A DNA stretch of 64,000 nt from the NCBI RefSeq assembly GCF_043290135.1, contig NW_027464588.1, positions 5,679,501 to 5,743,500 on the forward strand, in the 5' to 3' direction. A program made the position numbers and the translations under genes. Below, in pieces: positions 1-9,850 of the stretch. The notes under the pieces are model-generated. The model had not been told where the DNA came from, did no database searches, and saw nothing but the letters and a program-made list of their open reading frames with translations. Numbering within the stretch: the stretch's first letter is position 1; the number at the start of each line of letters is the position of its first letter. The stretch is from Rhipicephalus microplus. Taxonomy: Eukaryota; Arthropoda; Arachnida; Ixodida; Ixodidae.

Positions 1-3000
1 GTAGCGGGCGTCTCCCACGTAGGGACCGACAGGGAGTACCTGGCGGCCGCTTCGTGGGCCTGCTGGACGGCCCATCGCTGGTCGGCGAGAAGTGAGCTCC
101 TGAGGGACCTCTCCCACTTGCTTGAGGTAGAGTCGGGAGGAGTTGTTCTACACTCCCAGAGCATATGTTCGAGTGTCGCTGTGTGTCCACATGATGGGCA
201 TGTGTCGCTGGGGTATGCATCGGGATAATAAACGTGAAGCGTGGCAAGGTTTGGGTACGTGTGTGTCTGTAATAGGCGTAGGGTTAATGCCTGCGGTCGG
301 TTAAGTTTCGGATGTGGGGGTGGAAAAATGCGGCGTTCCAAGTAAAAGTGCTTTGTAATTTCATTGTACGTAATTGGTGCATCCCGATTGGTATCCAACC
401 CAGCAAGATGAGGTTGCCCTGTGGCAGTGCGGTCGGTAAGTGCGCGCGCTGCATCATGGGCGATCTCGTTGAGGTTGGGTAGGGCACCCGGCACCTGGCC
501 GAGATGGGCGGGGAACCAGATGACAGTGTGGTGCTTCAGGGCACTCGGGTCCGCATTGCGCAGGATACGTAACGCCTGGTCGGAGATGACTCCGCGTTCG
601 AAGGCTTTGATGGCCGGCCTGGAGTCGCTGTAGATGAATTCCCGTTTGCTGTCGAGCATAGCTATAGCTATAGCTACTTGCTCCGCTACTTCGGGGTTTC
701 GGGCGAGGATTGTGGCTGAGGTAAGAGTCTGCTGCGCGGATGATACCGCGACCGCAGCGAAGGCTTGGTTTTTGCGATAGGCAGCGGCGTCCACGAACGA
801 GACGTTGTCCGCTTCCATGTCTATGCGCTTGAGAATGGCGGTCGCCTGCGCAAGGCGCCTGCCTCTGTTGTATTCGGGGTGTACATTTCGTGGTATGGGA
901 GCGATCGTAATAAGGTCGCGGATTTCACGGGGAATTAGAGTCAACTCTGGGGGGTCCCTGGCCCTCGAGGAGAAGAAGCCGAGCTCGCGCAGAATATGGC
1001 GGCCCGCCTTGGTTGTAGTGAGTCGGGTCAATTGCACACGTTCCTGAGCTTCGGCGATCTCTTCTAGCGTGTTATGTACGCCAAGCTCGAGGAGTTTGTA
1101 CGTTGGAGTGGTGATAGGGAGGCCAAGGGCTCGTTTGACCACCTTGCGAATAAGCGCATTGAGTTGATCGCGCTCAGCACGTAGCCACTTGTGTATAGCG
1201 GCAACGTACGTAAAATGGCACAAAACAAACGCGTGTACGAGACGCAGCAGGTTGTCTTCTTTGAGGCCATGGTGCCTGTTGGCTACTCTACGTACGAGTC
1301 GTATGGCATTCTCGGTCTTAGTCCTGAGCTTGTGTACTGTTTGGGTGTTGGTTCCGCGGGACTCGATGATCATGCCGAGGACCTTGATGGTGTCTACCCT
1401 GGGTATAGTACGACCATCTCTGGTGTGGAGGGTGATATTGCGTTCCGCCGGAGGTTTCCACCCTTTGGGCTTGGCACCCCGGCGTTTGGGCAAATATATC
1501 AACAGCTCCGACTTCGCAGGTGAGCACCTGAGACCGGTGTGGTCGAGGTAAGACTCGGTGGTGTCGATAGCCTCTTGCAGGGCGGACTCAATGAAGCCAT
1601 CCGACCCTGTGGAGCACCATATGGTTACATCATCCGCATAGATAGTGTGATTTAGCCCGTCTATTTTTGAAAGTCGTTCGGAAAGCCCGATCATCACGAG
1701 GTTGAAGAGCGTGGGTGAGAGGACGGATCCCTGAGGAGTGCCCCGCTGTCCGAGCTCCACTTCTTCCGACACTAGGTCTCCTACGCGGAGGACGGCTCTG
1801 CGCCGAGTGAGAAAAGAGCGGATAAAGTAGTAAAATCGATGACCTAGGCCGAGGGCTGCGATCGCTTTCAAGATTGACGAGTGCGTTATGGTATCGAAGG
1901 CCTTTTCTAAATCGAGACCGAGTATTGCACGAGTGTCCCGAGTGTTTCCGCCATCTAGAATTTGATGCTTTAGGAGTAACATGGCGTCTTGAGTGGATAA
2001 CCCTGGTCGGAAGCCAATCATGTGGTGCGGGATGTAGTCGTTATCTTCGAGGTACCGACCAACCCTGTTGAGGACGACGTGCTCAGCCACTTTGCCCACG
2101 CACGACGTGAGAGATATGGGGCGTAGGTTATCTAGGCTCGGCGCCTTTCCCGGTTTGGGTATCAGAACCGTGTGAGCTAGTTTCCAAGCATCGGGTATCT
2201 CACCCTTTTTCCATATCTCGTTGATAGTGTCAGTGAGGTAAGTGACGGAAGAATCGTCCAGGTTGCGTAGGAGCTTGTTGGTGATGCCATCGGGGCCAGG
2301 GGCTGAGCGGCCATTGAGCTCATGGAGAGCTCGGCGTACATCTTCAATAGAAAACTCGGCGTCTAAGTTAGTGTTGTTGCTGCCAGAGTAATCAGGGTGA
2401 GGGGTCGCAGGGCCCGTGGGGAGCGGGAGATATTTTTCCACGAGGTTCTTGACAACATCTTCCGGTGACACTGTTTGTTTAGCCTGATGAAGTATCTTCA
2501 CGATCGAATGACGCTGATTTGTGCGGGTGTTGGTTTCATTGAGGAGGTGTTTGAGTAAGTTCCACGTTTTGCCATTTCGAACCTGACCATCAATCGAATT
2601 ACAAATTTCGTCCCACTGCTGTTTTGAAAGGATGCGGCAGTGATCCATCATGGTCTTGTTCAGCTGAGATATGCGTTTGCGTAACCTCCGATTAAGGCGC
2701 TGGCCCTTCCACCGGGCCAATAGAGACTGTTTGGCCTCTAGTAGGTGGGCGAGACGACTGTCCATCCTTTCGGTTGGAAGGTCTGTGGTGATAGTTTTCG
2801 TTGCCTTGTTTACATCAGCTTTGAGCTGGGCCGTCCACGTCTCGAGGCTCGGTGGGGTATCGGGAGGAGGTCGTTCTGCGCGGGTCTTACGAAGGAGGTC
2901 CCAGTCGACCCACGTGTACGACTTGGTCTTCCTGCTTACTGTGGGGAGGTGTACAGCCAATATGAAGTGGTCACTACCGAGATCTACCGCGAGGTTGGAC

Positions 3001-3611
3001 CAGTGGGCGTCGGAGATATTCTTGACAAAGCATAGATCCGGCGTAGTATCTCTTTGCGTGGACGTACCAGTGCGAGTGGGGAAGGCCTTGTCCGTAATGA
3101 GAATAAGGCCCATGTCATTCGCACTTTTCCAAAGCTCGTTACCTTTGGGTGTGTCGTACGTGTAGCCCCAGGCGCTATGCGCAGCGTTAAAATCGCCTGC
3201 AATCACTAGCGGGTTAGGCCCCGCGAGGCGGACAGCTTTCTGGAACAAGCGTGTGAATCTTTGTCTATGGTGGCTGGGACTACTGTATACATTGAGCATG
3301 TATACGCTTTGTTGTGATATGTTTCCAGGGAGGATTTCGACCATAACGTGCTCAATTTCGGGCACATTGAGACTGTGCGCTGTGCAGGTAATCTTGTTAG
3401 CGACCAAGGTGGCGATACCGCGTCCTCCCGAGGGGCCGGGCAACCACTGGTATCCGGAAAACGTGGCGGTTGGTACTACAGTCTCTTGTAATAGCATGAT
3501 GTGAGGTTTGGCTTCGTGGCTACGGAGGTATTGCTGCAGGAAAGCTTTCTTGTGGGTGAAGCTCCTGCAGTTCCATTGCCAGATTCGCAACTCGTCAATT
3601 GGCCTGGCCAT
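1..3611 (-). CDS. LINE-A ORF2: APE endonuclease, reverse transcriptase, RNase H (partial at window edge)
   Basis: Codon-by-codon translation from the ATG at 3611 gives 1203 codons without a stop, ending only at the window edge. Residues 1-220 are an exonuclease-endonuclease-phosphatase domain that nicks target DNA: N14, E43, GDFN (D140, N142), D192 and SDH (213-215). The reverse transcriptase has GRSAPGPDGI, LDLEKAFD (catalytic D567), GTPQGSVLSPTLFN and YADD (658-661). RNase H follows, with FVDAA (D941) and YSDS (D996). A C-terminal zinc finger, CPSC then H-x4-C, starts near residue 1138. All catalytic residues are present. The start is 10 bases beyond the ORF1 stop and in the same frame (TAA, three codons, ATG). 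The protein is probably within a few codons of complete. Confidence 0.93.
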   Translation of the reverse strand, partial: MARPIDELRIWQWNCRSFTHKKAFLQQYLRSHEAKPHIMLLQETVVPTATFSGYQWLPGPSGGRGIATLVANKITCTAHSLNVPEIEHVMVEILPGNISQQSVYMLNVYSSPSHHRQRFTRLFQKAVRLAGPNPLVIAGDFNAAHSAWGYTYDTPKGNELWKSANDMGLILITDKAFPTRTGTSTQRDTTPDLCFVKNISDAHWSNLAVDLGSDHFILAVHLPTVSRKTKSYTWVDWDLLRKTRAERPPPDTPPSLETWTAQLKADVNKATKTITTDLPTERMDSRLAHLLEAKQSLLARWKGQRLNRRLRKRISQLNKTMMDHCRILSKQQWDEICNSIDGQVRNGKTWNLLKHLLNETNTRTNQRHSIVKILHQAKQTVSPEDVVKNLVEKYLPLPTGPATPHPDYSGSNNTNLDAEFSIEDVRRALHELNGRSAPGPDGITNKLLRNLDDSSVTYLTDTINEIWKKGEIPDAWKLAHTVLIPKPGKAPSLDNLRPISLTSCVGKVAEHVVLNRVGRYLEDNDYIPHHMIGFRPGLSTQDAMLLLKHQILDGGNTRDTRAILGLDLEKAFDTITHSSILKAIAALGLGHRFYYFIRSFLTRRRAVLRVGDLVSEEVELGQRGTPQGSVLSPTLFNLVMIGLSERLSKIDGLNHTIYADDVTIWCSTGSDGFIESALQEAIDTTESYLDHTGLRCSPAKSELLIYLPKRRGAKPKGWKPPAERNITLHTRDGRTIPRVDTIKVLGMIIESRGTNTQTVHKLRTKTENAIRLVRRVANRHHGLKEDNLLRLVHAFVLCHFTYVAAIHKWLRAERDQLNALIRKVVKRALGLPITTPTYKLLELGVHNTLEEIAEAQERVQLTRLTTTKAGRHILRELGFFSSRARDPPELTLIPREIRDLITIAPIPRNVHPEYNRGRRLAQATAILKRIDMEADNVSFVDAAAYRKNQAFAAVAVSSAQQTLTSATILARNPEVAEQVAIAIAMLDSKREFIYSDSRPAIKAFERGVISDQALRILRNADPSALKHHTVIWFPAHLGQVPGALPNLNEIAHDAARALTDRTATGQPHLAGLDTNRDAPITYNEITKHFYLERRIFPPPHPKLNRPQALTLRLLQTHTYPNLATLHVYYPDAYPSDTCPSCGHTATLEHMLWECRTTPPDSTSSKWERSLRSSLLADQRWAVQQAHEAAARYSLSVPTWETPA

Positions 3612-3620
3612 CTTGAAGCA

Positions 3621-5552
3621 TTAAGAGTTGGCCTGAGCACCCGGCGGGTGCATAAGGGCCGCGTGATGCGGTGGACTGGGCACGGCTGTACGTTGCGACA
3701 ACGGCTTATCCGCGGCAACGGCAGGGGCGACGACGTGATCAAGATATTGCTCCACTTGGCCCAAACGATTACCGTGTACCGCGAGAGTAGACTGCACGAG
3801 AGCCATGCTTTCGCCAAGAAAGCGAAGGCTTTCCTTAATCGCCGATAGCGTGCTCTTAATGTCGTCTAACTCTTCCTTTAAAGCTGGCTGGTCGTGGGCG
3901 ACCGCGCGTTTCTTGGGTGCGCTCTCGCCGTCGTCGTTACCAACGCCTACGGGTTGCGGCTGCAACGGAGTGACTGCATTGTCGTCGTTGTCGGTTGGGG
4001 GCATAGCAGCGCGTGCGTTTCTGTCAGTTTTTAGTTCGGCAATTGCGACTGTGAGTTTGCGTATTGTTTCTTTCATCATCGCATTTTCCTGCTTTAAGAT
4101 CGCTATCTCAGAGGTGTTGTGTGTATCATGCTCTGGGAGTGATCCCGACCCTACCTGTGATGTAGTGTTTCCTTTTCTCCGGACGGCGTCCGCCCAAGTG
4201 AGAGGTCCCCGCTTATTCTTGCTGACGTTGCCTGGCGATGGTGGTGCCGATGGGCTAGGCGATCGTTGACGCGAGACCCCGGTGAGACTGGGGTGAGGCC
4301 TGGAACTGGCATGAGGCCCGGAACCTGAGTTGGAGCCGGAGCGTGATCCGTGTCGGGAACCTGAACGGGAACCGTGACGTGAACCAGAACGAGACCTGGA
4401 GTAGCCTCGCGATATAGATCTGGTTGGGGTCCCACTTCGCGCGCTGCGGGAGTGGGTCCGAGGGCGGCTCCGGGACCTCGATACACGCATTGTGCGGTTC
4501 CTGGGACGACTCCGGGATCGGGACCGGGATCGGCTGCCATTGGGTCGACCATCTGTAAAAAGCTTCGAGGCCTGGTCGTCGTCAGTGGTTGCATTGAACT
4601 CGTTCATTGCATCGTAACTGTTGTGTCGCATCGAGTGTGCTCGCTCCCATCGTCGTCGGCGCACCACGTATGGAATGTGGTAGCGTTCTTTACATTCCCT
4701 GTCGGCAGTGAGGTGGGTTCCTCCGCAAAGCTTGCATGTTGGTGTGCAGCGGTGTTCCTTTTCGGGGTTCGGCACGCTGCAGCCTCTGCAGATAACGTCT
4801 CCAGGGTTCGGGCACACGTCCGCTCGATGGCCGAGCCGACCACAGGTGTAGCAAATATCTATCTGTCTACGGTATAGTGTACATTGAAGTAGCACCGATC
4901 CGTATCGCACAAAATTGGGCACACGATGTCCATCGAAGGCCACGATCACTGCAGTGGTACTTCCGATGCGCTTGGCAGCCAAAGCTAGTGGATTGCGGTC
5001 GTTGACAATCTTCGCATCAATGTCCGCAGAACCGTCTTGCACGGGAATCCCTCGAATGACACCTTTGCATGTAGAATGTGGTGCCGCTTCGTAGGCACTA
5101 ACTTCATAGGTCTTGTCAGCGATGCGAATTTCTTTAACGCGCACGTAGCGATTAGCATTTTCTCTCTTCGGCGTGCTTGCTACTAAGATATTCTGTTTAA
5201 TATTGGGGCAGAGCGTGTCTGCTTGCTGCTCCGATGGGCTGATACCTGCCGAAGTCGAAATGGCTTCAGCGATTGTCGTTGGGCCAACCCTAGCGATGTT
5301 AAGACCCCCTCTGGGTCTAATGATAATGCGGATGTCATTCTTTGGTAGGTGAGGCATTCGGCTTTCTCGAATAATCTTGTTCTTCACATGTTCTCTGTTG
5401 CGGGGCTTGTGCTCGTTGCGTTTCAGAGCGCTATATGACGGCACACGTTTGGAGCCTTCATTTTTTGCTCGGCGACACGAGGCGGTCTGCCAGCCTTGGT
5501 CTGGCGTGATTTCTTCAGGGTCAATGTCTTCCCCTGTCACTTGGTACTCCAT
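3621..5552 (-). CDS. LINE-A ORF1: nucleic-acid-binding protein with CCHC knuckles, SR-rich domain and coiled coil
   Basis: 643 aa, uninterrupted. Three zinc knuckles lie at about residues 234-287 (C234-x2-C237-x4-H242-x4-C247, then C255/C258/H267/C269, then C273/C276/H280/C287), as in gag-like ORF1 proteins that coat retrotransposon RNA. The preceding region (about 66-230) contains KGVIRGI, shared with the ORF1 fragment at 12928-13540. Residues 339-412 form an arginine/serine-dipeptide tract like that of SR splicing factors. Heptad-like stretches at about 480-510 and 556-605 suggest a coiled coil for self-association. The ATG at 5552 is the first in the open frame. The stop is followed in the same frame by ORF2. 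Confidence 0.9.
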   Translation of the reverse strand: MEYQVTGEDIDPEEITPDQGWQTASCRRAKNEGSKRVPSYSALKRNEHKPRNREHVKNKIIRESRMPHLPKNDIRIIIRPRGGLNIARVGPTTIAEAISTSAGISPSEQQADTLCPNIKQNILVASTPKRENANRYVRVKEIRIADKTYEVSAYEAAPHSTCKGVIRGIPVQDGSADIDAKIVNDRNPLALAAKRIGSTTAVIVAFDGHRVPNFVRYGSVLLQCTLYRRQIDICYTCGRLGHRADVCPNPGDVICRGCSVPNPEKEHRCTPTCKLCGGTHLTADRECKERYHIPYVVRRRRWERAHSMRHNSYDAMNEFNATTDDDQASKLFTDGRPNGSRSRSRSRSRPRNRTMRVSRSRSRPRTHSRSARSGTPTRSISRGYSRSRSGSRHGSRSGSRHGSRSGSNSGSGPHASSRPHPSLTGVSRQRSPSPSAPPSPGNVSKNKRGPLTWADAVRRKGNTTSQVGSGSLPEHDTHNTSEIAILKQENAMMKETIRKLTVAIAELKTDRNARAAMPPTDNDDNAVTPLQPQPVGVGNDDGESAPKKRAVAHDQPALKEELDDIKSTLSAIKESLRFLGESMALVQSTLAVHGNRLGQVEQYLDHVVAPAVAADKPLSQRTAVPSPPHHAALMHPPGAQANS

Positions 5553-5879
5553 CGCTCAGCGAAACAGTGCGGCTACGGGGCGCGCGAGCAAGCACGCGCC
5601 ACGTTAGAGCAAAGAAGATACTCGTCAGGGCTAGCTGGCGGCGGGCGAGCGACGATGGCGGAGGCGAAATAAAATGCAAGAAGCAAGCACTCACTGCGCG
5701 CAAATTGTGTCGGCAGAGTCCCTGTGTCTTCTGGAAGTCGTTGCACTAATATGACGCTGAAATCACAAAGTGGCGTCGCAAAAACGTTGAAAAAAGCAGG
5801 AGCCGTAGTGGAAGCGTTCGCACACTTCGGCTTCTTCTTCCTGCCTACATTTAAATAAAAAGAAAACAAGGAAAGGAAA

Positions 5880-6976
5880 ATCTATTTAGGTTAGAGTATT
5901 ACCCTTATTTTTAAACGTATAAGTGTCTTAATTATGTCAGAATAATAATACTGATAAACTAGTCAACGAATGAGTTTCATTATTATAGTCCTTGACAGCC
6001 ACGCATACCTTCTTAATGGAGAACCCAGATATAGAGGCTCCTAATGACGACATGACAAGCAGAAATAAATTCATTCTAATACGACGCAAAAGTATTTCTA
6101 AAACAATTTTCGCTCTGTACTAAACCGAGCGCAGGCATAAAAATTATTTATTGTTTTCAGTTCACCACAGAACGCGCACAGTGGCGAAGGTGCCTAACCA
6201 GACCTGTGTTCGTAGAAATTTAGGGCCAAACAACGAAACGTTCCTTTCCTCAGTAAGGAAGCCTTCATTTTTGTGAGGCCGCCTTATGTCACTCTGAAAG
6301 CTTCCTCACTGAGGAGCCCTCGGTGAAGGCTTCCTTGGCGCTTCCTCAGCTTAAGGTTGCTTTGGGGCTACCTTCGTGCGCCCTTAGGTCCGCTCCTTGC
6401 CCTGAACGAGCGCTTCGCCTCGCAGCTAGCCCACGTGATGTTTTCGTTTTCGAGGCAACCCTCTCACCCCACCCCTGTGGGGAGACGCGAGCGGCGAGCG
6501 TGCGTGCACTGCACCACGCAGGAAGGAAAGAAAACCTGTTTCCTTCCTCCGTGGGGCGTTTCAGTGTTGCTAGAATGCACCACGTTTTGCGCTCGACTAC
6601 GGTGGCTTTTCACATTCAGTAATCGTAGTTTGAAGAAAGCGTACACGCGTCTCTATATTAACACTTCAATTTGGAAGTGATGTGGTGACCCAACTCTTTT
6701 TTGCAGTATAAACGCTTGTGAGCAAAGCTTATATTCGATAATCTCGAACGCAGGAGCGCGGCAACCATTCCTCCCGCAAGGACGGGTTAAGGGAGCTTTC
6801 AGAGTACGCTTGCTTCCTCCGTCGGTACTTGGTTGTAAGGAAGCCTCACGTAAGGAGAGGACGCGGTCGAAGGAAAGGAACGTTTCGTTGTTTGGGCCTT
6901 AGAATCGGCAGCGCAGCCTCATAACATGTACTTCTAGTTTACAAGTGTAGCAAAGGCATACTGCCAGGTATATAAT
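5880..6976 (+). repeat. Interspersed repeat, split by a MITE; paralogue at 31400-31830
   Basis: The flanks at 5880-6222 and 6899-6976 align in order with one uninterrupted stretch at about 31400-31830. Shared blocks include the segments around GAGTTTCAT, ACAGCCACGCATAC, CACAGAACGCGCACAGTG and GACCTGTGTT. The element has no coding capacity that I can see. Its orientation is arbitrary. It gives an empty-site comparison for the MITE inserted at 6223. Confidence 0.7.
6223..6898. mobile_element. 676-bp MITE with 28-bp terminal inverted repeats and TTA target duplication
   Basis: The left end reads GGGCCAAACAACGAAACG. The reverse complement of the right end reads GGCCCAAACAACGAAACG. Identity continues through TTCCTTTCCT, one mismatch in 28. 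TTA lies directly outside both ends (6220-6222 and 6899-6901). A 3-bp TTA/TAA duplication is typical of PIF/Harbinger elements, so a non-autonomous Harbinger-type origin is likely. Internal sub-repeats of GGAAGCCTTC/GAAGGCTTCC are present. Short ORFs inside are not credible genes. Confidence 0.85.
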
Positions 6977-7205
6977 AAATGTTGGTTGATTGATTGGTTG
7001 ATACGTGAAGTTTAACGTCTCAAAACCACCCTTTGAATATGAGAGACGCCGTAGTGGAGGGCTCCGGAAATTTCCGCCACTTGGGATTCTTTAACGTGCA
7101 CCCAAATCTGAGCACACGGGTCTACAGCATTTCCGCCTGCAGCGAAAATGCAGACACTGCCTTCAGAATTCGATCCCATGACCTGCGGGTAAGCAGGTAC
7201 TGGTG
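6977..7205 (-). mobile_element. Ruka-like tRNA-derived SINE
   Basis: The minus strand carries the same body as the better copy at 33341-33575: a tRNA-like head with GGTCATGGGATCGAATT as B-box, then TTTGGGTGCACGTTAAAGAA, the GGCGTCTCTCATA block, GACGTTAAAC and a (GATT)n-like end. Ruka is a tRNA-related SINE described from Rhipicephalus ticks; the name rests on recollection of that sequence. It directly abuts the interrupted repeat. Confidence 0.75.
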
Positions 7206-8086
7206 CATGGAACGCCTATATTACTTAAGATTCAGCACCAACAGAAAGTGCCGCACTGAAAGATAGAGAATATGTTATCATGACAGCTGGTGTAATTGCC
7301 ATATCTAACTGGCGCAAAGCGACCACAATTGTCAGCCACAAAAACGGATATAAATCAGATAGTGGAAAAGTATAAGAACAGTCTGATTTTGGTCTAAGTA
7401 TACCAACATAGCAGTTTTCATCCGATGGTGATGCGTCTGCAAGACCAATAACAATTTGTTGTATTATTGCGCAGGTGATCTTGTAATAAAGCATCTAAGA
7501 TATTACAGGGAAGTAATTGGGCTTTATTTGAAAAAAATATTATCAAATTGAATTTCCACGGGGTATGACTTATGACGAGTCGGGATGATATCGCATATAT
7601 GTGCGTTTATGACTTGTTAGCTGTGAAATCGTGGCCATGAAGCTTCGAAAATTCATACCGGTTTGGAAAAAAAGACTGTTTCTGATTGTCGTAATAGTAA
7701 ATCATAAATTGTCAAGAATGTTTGTACAGTCAAAGGCAGATTTTGCTGGAAAAAGGAGGAACTCTCTATTCTAGGTACATCACATATTGTTAGGAACTAT
7801 TTTATGCAGGCTAGGACATAAGCGCAAGGCTTCTTTTTCCGAAAACAAATAAGAGGTCTTAATTTGCAAGCTGAAGCCTTAGAGAAAGTTGTACAACCAG
7901 CTTCGAAAATATGACCAATGTATATCGGATATATATTCAACAGCGGCTCCCTTCTAATACTTATGAGGTACTTGCTTAGCCTACGTAATACGCCACAGGC
8001 CCGCGCACATTTTCCGGCGATATATTCAATTTGAGGTCGTCAGTTAAGCAATGTATGATGAATTACTTCTAGTTGCTTAATAGATT
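7206..8086. other. AT-rich intergenic sequence, nothing recognised
   Basis: No coding, RNA or repeat structure that I can support. A minus-strand ORF of 89 codons at 7225-7494 has no recognisable domain and no convincing splice context. Confidence 0.5.
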
Positions 8087-8089
8087 CTA

Positions 8090-9850
8090 CCTGTCGTATA
8101 TCCTGATGATAATAAGACAGTGAGATGTCCACGAGGCACTGCAGCGGGATAATAAGAACCACGCATTCACTAGAATTAAGCATAAATCACTTACCATCGA
8201 GCCAGCTATCCAGAGTGTTAAGGTAAAATTGTAGCCGTTTAGATAAAGTCTGAATGTTATGTGCGATTGCGAAAAACGCGACATGGTCAGCATAAACATA
8301 ATTTGTTATGTTCTGGTGATGTGTAATGGTGCTGTTTAGTGCATTAAACAGCACTGAAAAAACCACTGAGTCTTGCGGTAGCCCTCTCAATTGTGAGTGA
8401 GTAGATGATCTATACCCGTCTTTAAAACAGTAAAATTTTCTGTCTGCAAAAAAAGTGCGAGCCTACGTTATTAGGTACGACGGAAATCAAGCTATTCTAA
8501 TCGATTTATAAAAATACAGTGCTCTACAGTGTGAGATGCTTTAGCGAAGTGTAATGTAATTAAAGCTGCAGATTTGTTATGTTGCCGAGCAAGTTGCATA
8601 CGACTTTTCAAATGCAAATTGATATTGAAAAATAAACTACCAGTTCTTAACCCAATCGGACAGAGGCTATAAACTGACTTCTCTTCAACAGGTTCCTTGT
8701 TTGTATTTTGATTATCCTATAGACCAATTCCACTAAAGTTTAATGGCAATGTTATTGGTGTTCTGTTATTCAACATGTATGCTTCATTTTGAATTCAGAG
8801 CAACAATATAATTTTAGCAAGTTTCAATTCTGGCGGGATCCATGCGTTCCCTAACAAATAATTCACAAGTTTCAGCAGTGGATTAGGCAATTCCTGAAGT
8901 AGGACCGTAAACAAAAAATTCTTTTTTTTCATCTGGTCGTGAAGATGTCTTTATTCGGCATAGTAATTTGTGACTTACTTCAGCTAACAATTTCTTTAAA
9001 TCCAAGTGAATTTACTAGCACAAAGCGAATAGCCGAAAATTTAGCAATGAGGCAGTGCTCTAAACTTAGTAGTTTATTTCTTCTGGCATAAAGACACATG
9101 ATTGTAAGATTAAAGGCGTTGGCAGAAATTTCCATCTCACGAGCTATGGGAACAAATCACGCTAATTTTTTTTTAATTTGGAACGGTAATTGTAATGTGA
9201 ACTATCGTATTTTTCTCTCACACGCTTAATAGTACGCTTCAATACGAGAGCAATAGTACGCTTCAATACGAGCGATAGTATTTCCAGTTTGTTGAGTACT
9301 GATTATTGAGAAGTTTTTTTAACGGAATTTAGGCTTCTATAATTCCGCGTACAGTGATCTTTCCACCAACAAGATGAAGATCATTTACTCAATCAAATAG
9401 TGAATTCAGAATTTTTTTCTAGATCTCTCTAATCTATAGCCATTCATACATGCAATCTCATTAGCACTCGCATTTCAAAATTTTGAGATGGCAGAATGCA
9501 GGCAGGGTTGAAACTTACCATGGTTTTCATATGTGCGTGTAGGCCAATCTAAATTTTTAATTCAACGAGTAATTTAAAAAACAATAGGAAGGTGATCGCT
9601 GTTAGTTGTTGAGTCAACAACAGCCAATGACAAAAGATTGATTGCATTGAAGGAAAACGGTCAATCCAATACTGAGCAAGTCTGACTTGGGACAAATGTT
9701 ACGTGGCCTTTATTCGGGCACGAGTGGCTGTGGTCAATGGTCTATTCCCACAGCTGCCTTCCACAAGATTGTGTCCTCAGCTCCCAAGACAAATGCAGTG
9801 AATTAAAGTCTCCTGTGAATACAGTTTTTCTTCAACAGGCTGCCAAAACA
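8090..9850 (-). pseudogene. Decayed non-LTR retrotransposon (endonuclease and reverse transcriptase remnants)
   Basis: Several minus-strand fragments occur in the order expected of a LINE ORF2. At about 9750-9823 there is an endonuclease piece with TGDFNSLHLSW and a following CGRQLW. At about 8800-8860 WIPPELKLAKIILL matches the start of the reverse-transcriptase domain. At 8187-8390 GLPQDSVVFSVLFN is followed by YADHVAFF, a damaged YADD box with the second Asp changed to His. Frames shift and stops occur between pieces, so this is an old inactive relic. Its ends are approximate. It is not a close copy of LINE-A. Confidence 0.75.

Larger units (their letters stand above)
1..5750 (-). mobile_element. 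LINE-A: non-LTR retrotransposon, ORF1+ORF2, apparently intact, cut by left window edge
   Basis: A long minus-strand element made of a 5' leader (about 5553-5750), ORF1 (3621-5552) and ORF2 (3611 to the edge). APE-type endonuclease, reverse transcriptase and RNase H in one ORF2, with a CCHC-type ORF1, is the architecture of RNase H-bearing I-like LINEs. I cannot place it in a named clade without a tree. The 5' boundary is approximate: no target-site duplication can be tested because the 3' end lies outside the window. No stop or frameshift is present in either ORF, so this is a young copy. Confidence 0.88.

Noticed and set aside
421..3165. Plus-strand ORFs within 421-3165
   Set aside because: Antisense shadows of the intact minus-strand LINE-A ORF2, which is open but does not end inside the window.
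7225..7494. 89-codon minus-strand ORF with a hydrophobic segment
   Set aside because: No recognisable family, weak composition support and no splice sites pairing with a neighbour.
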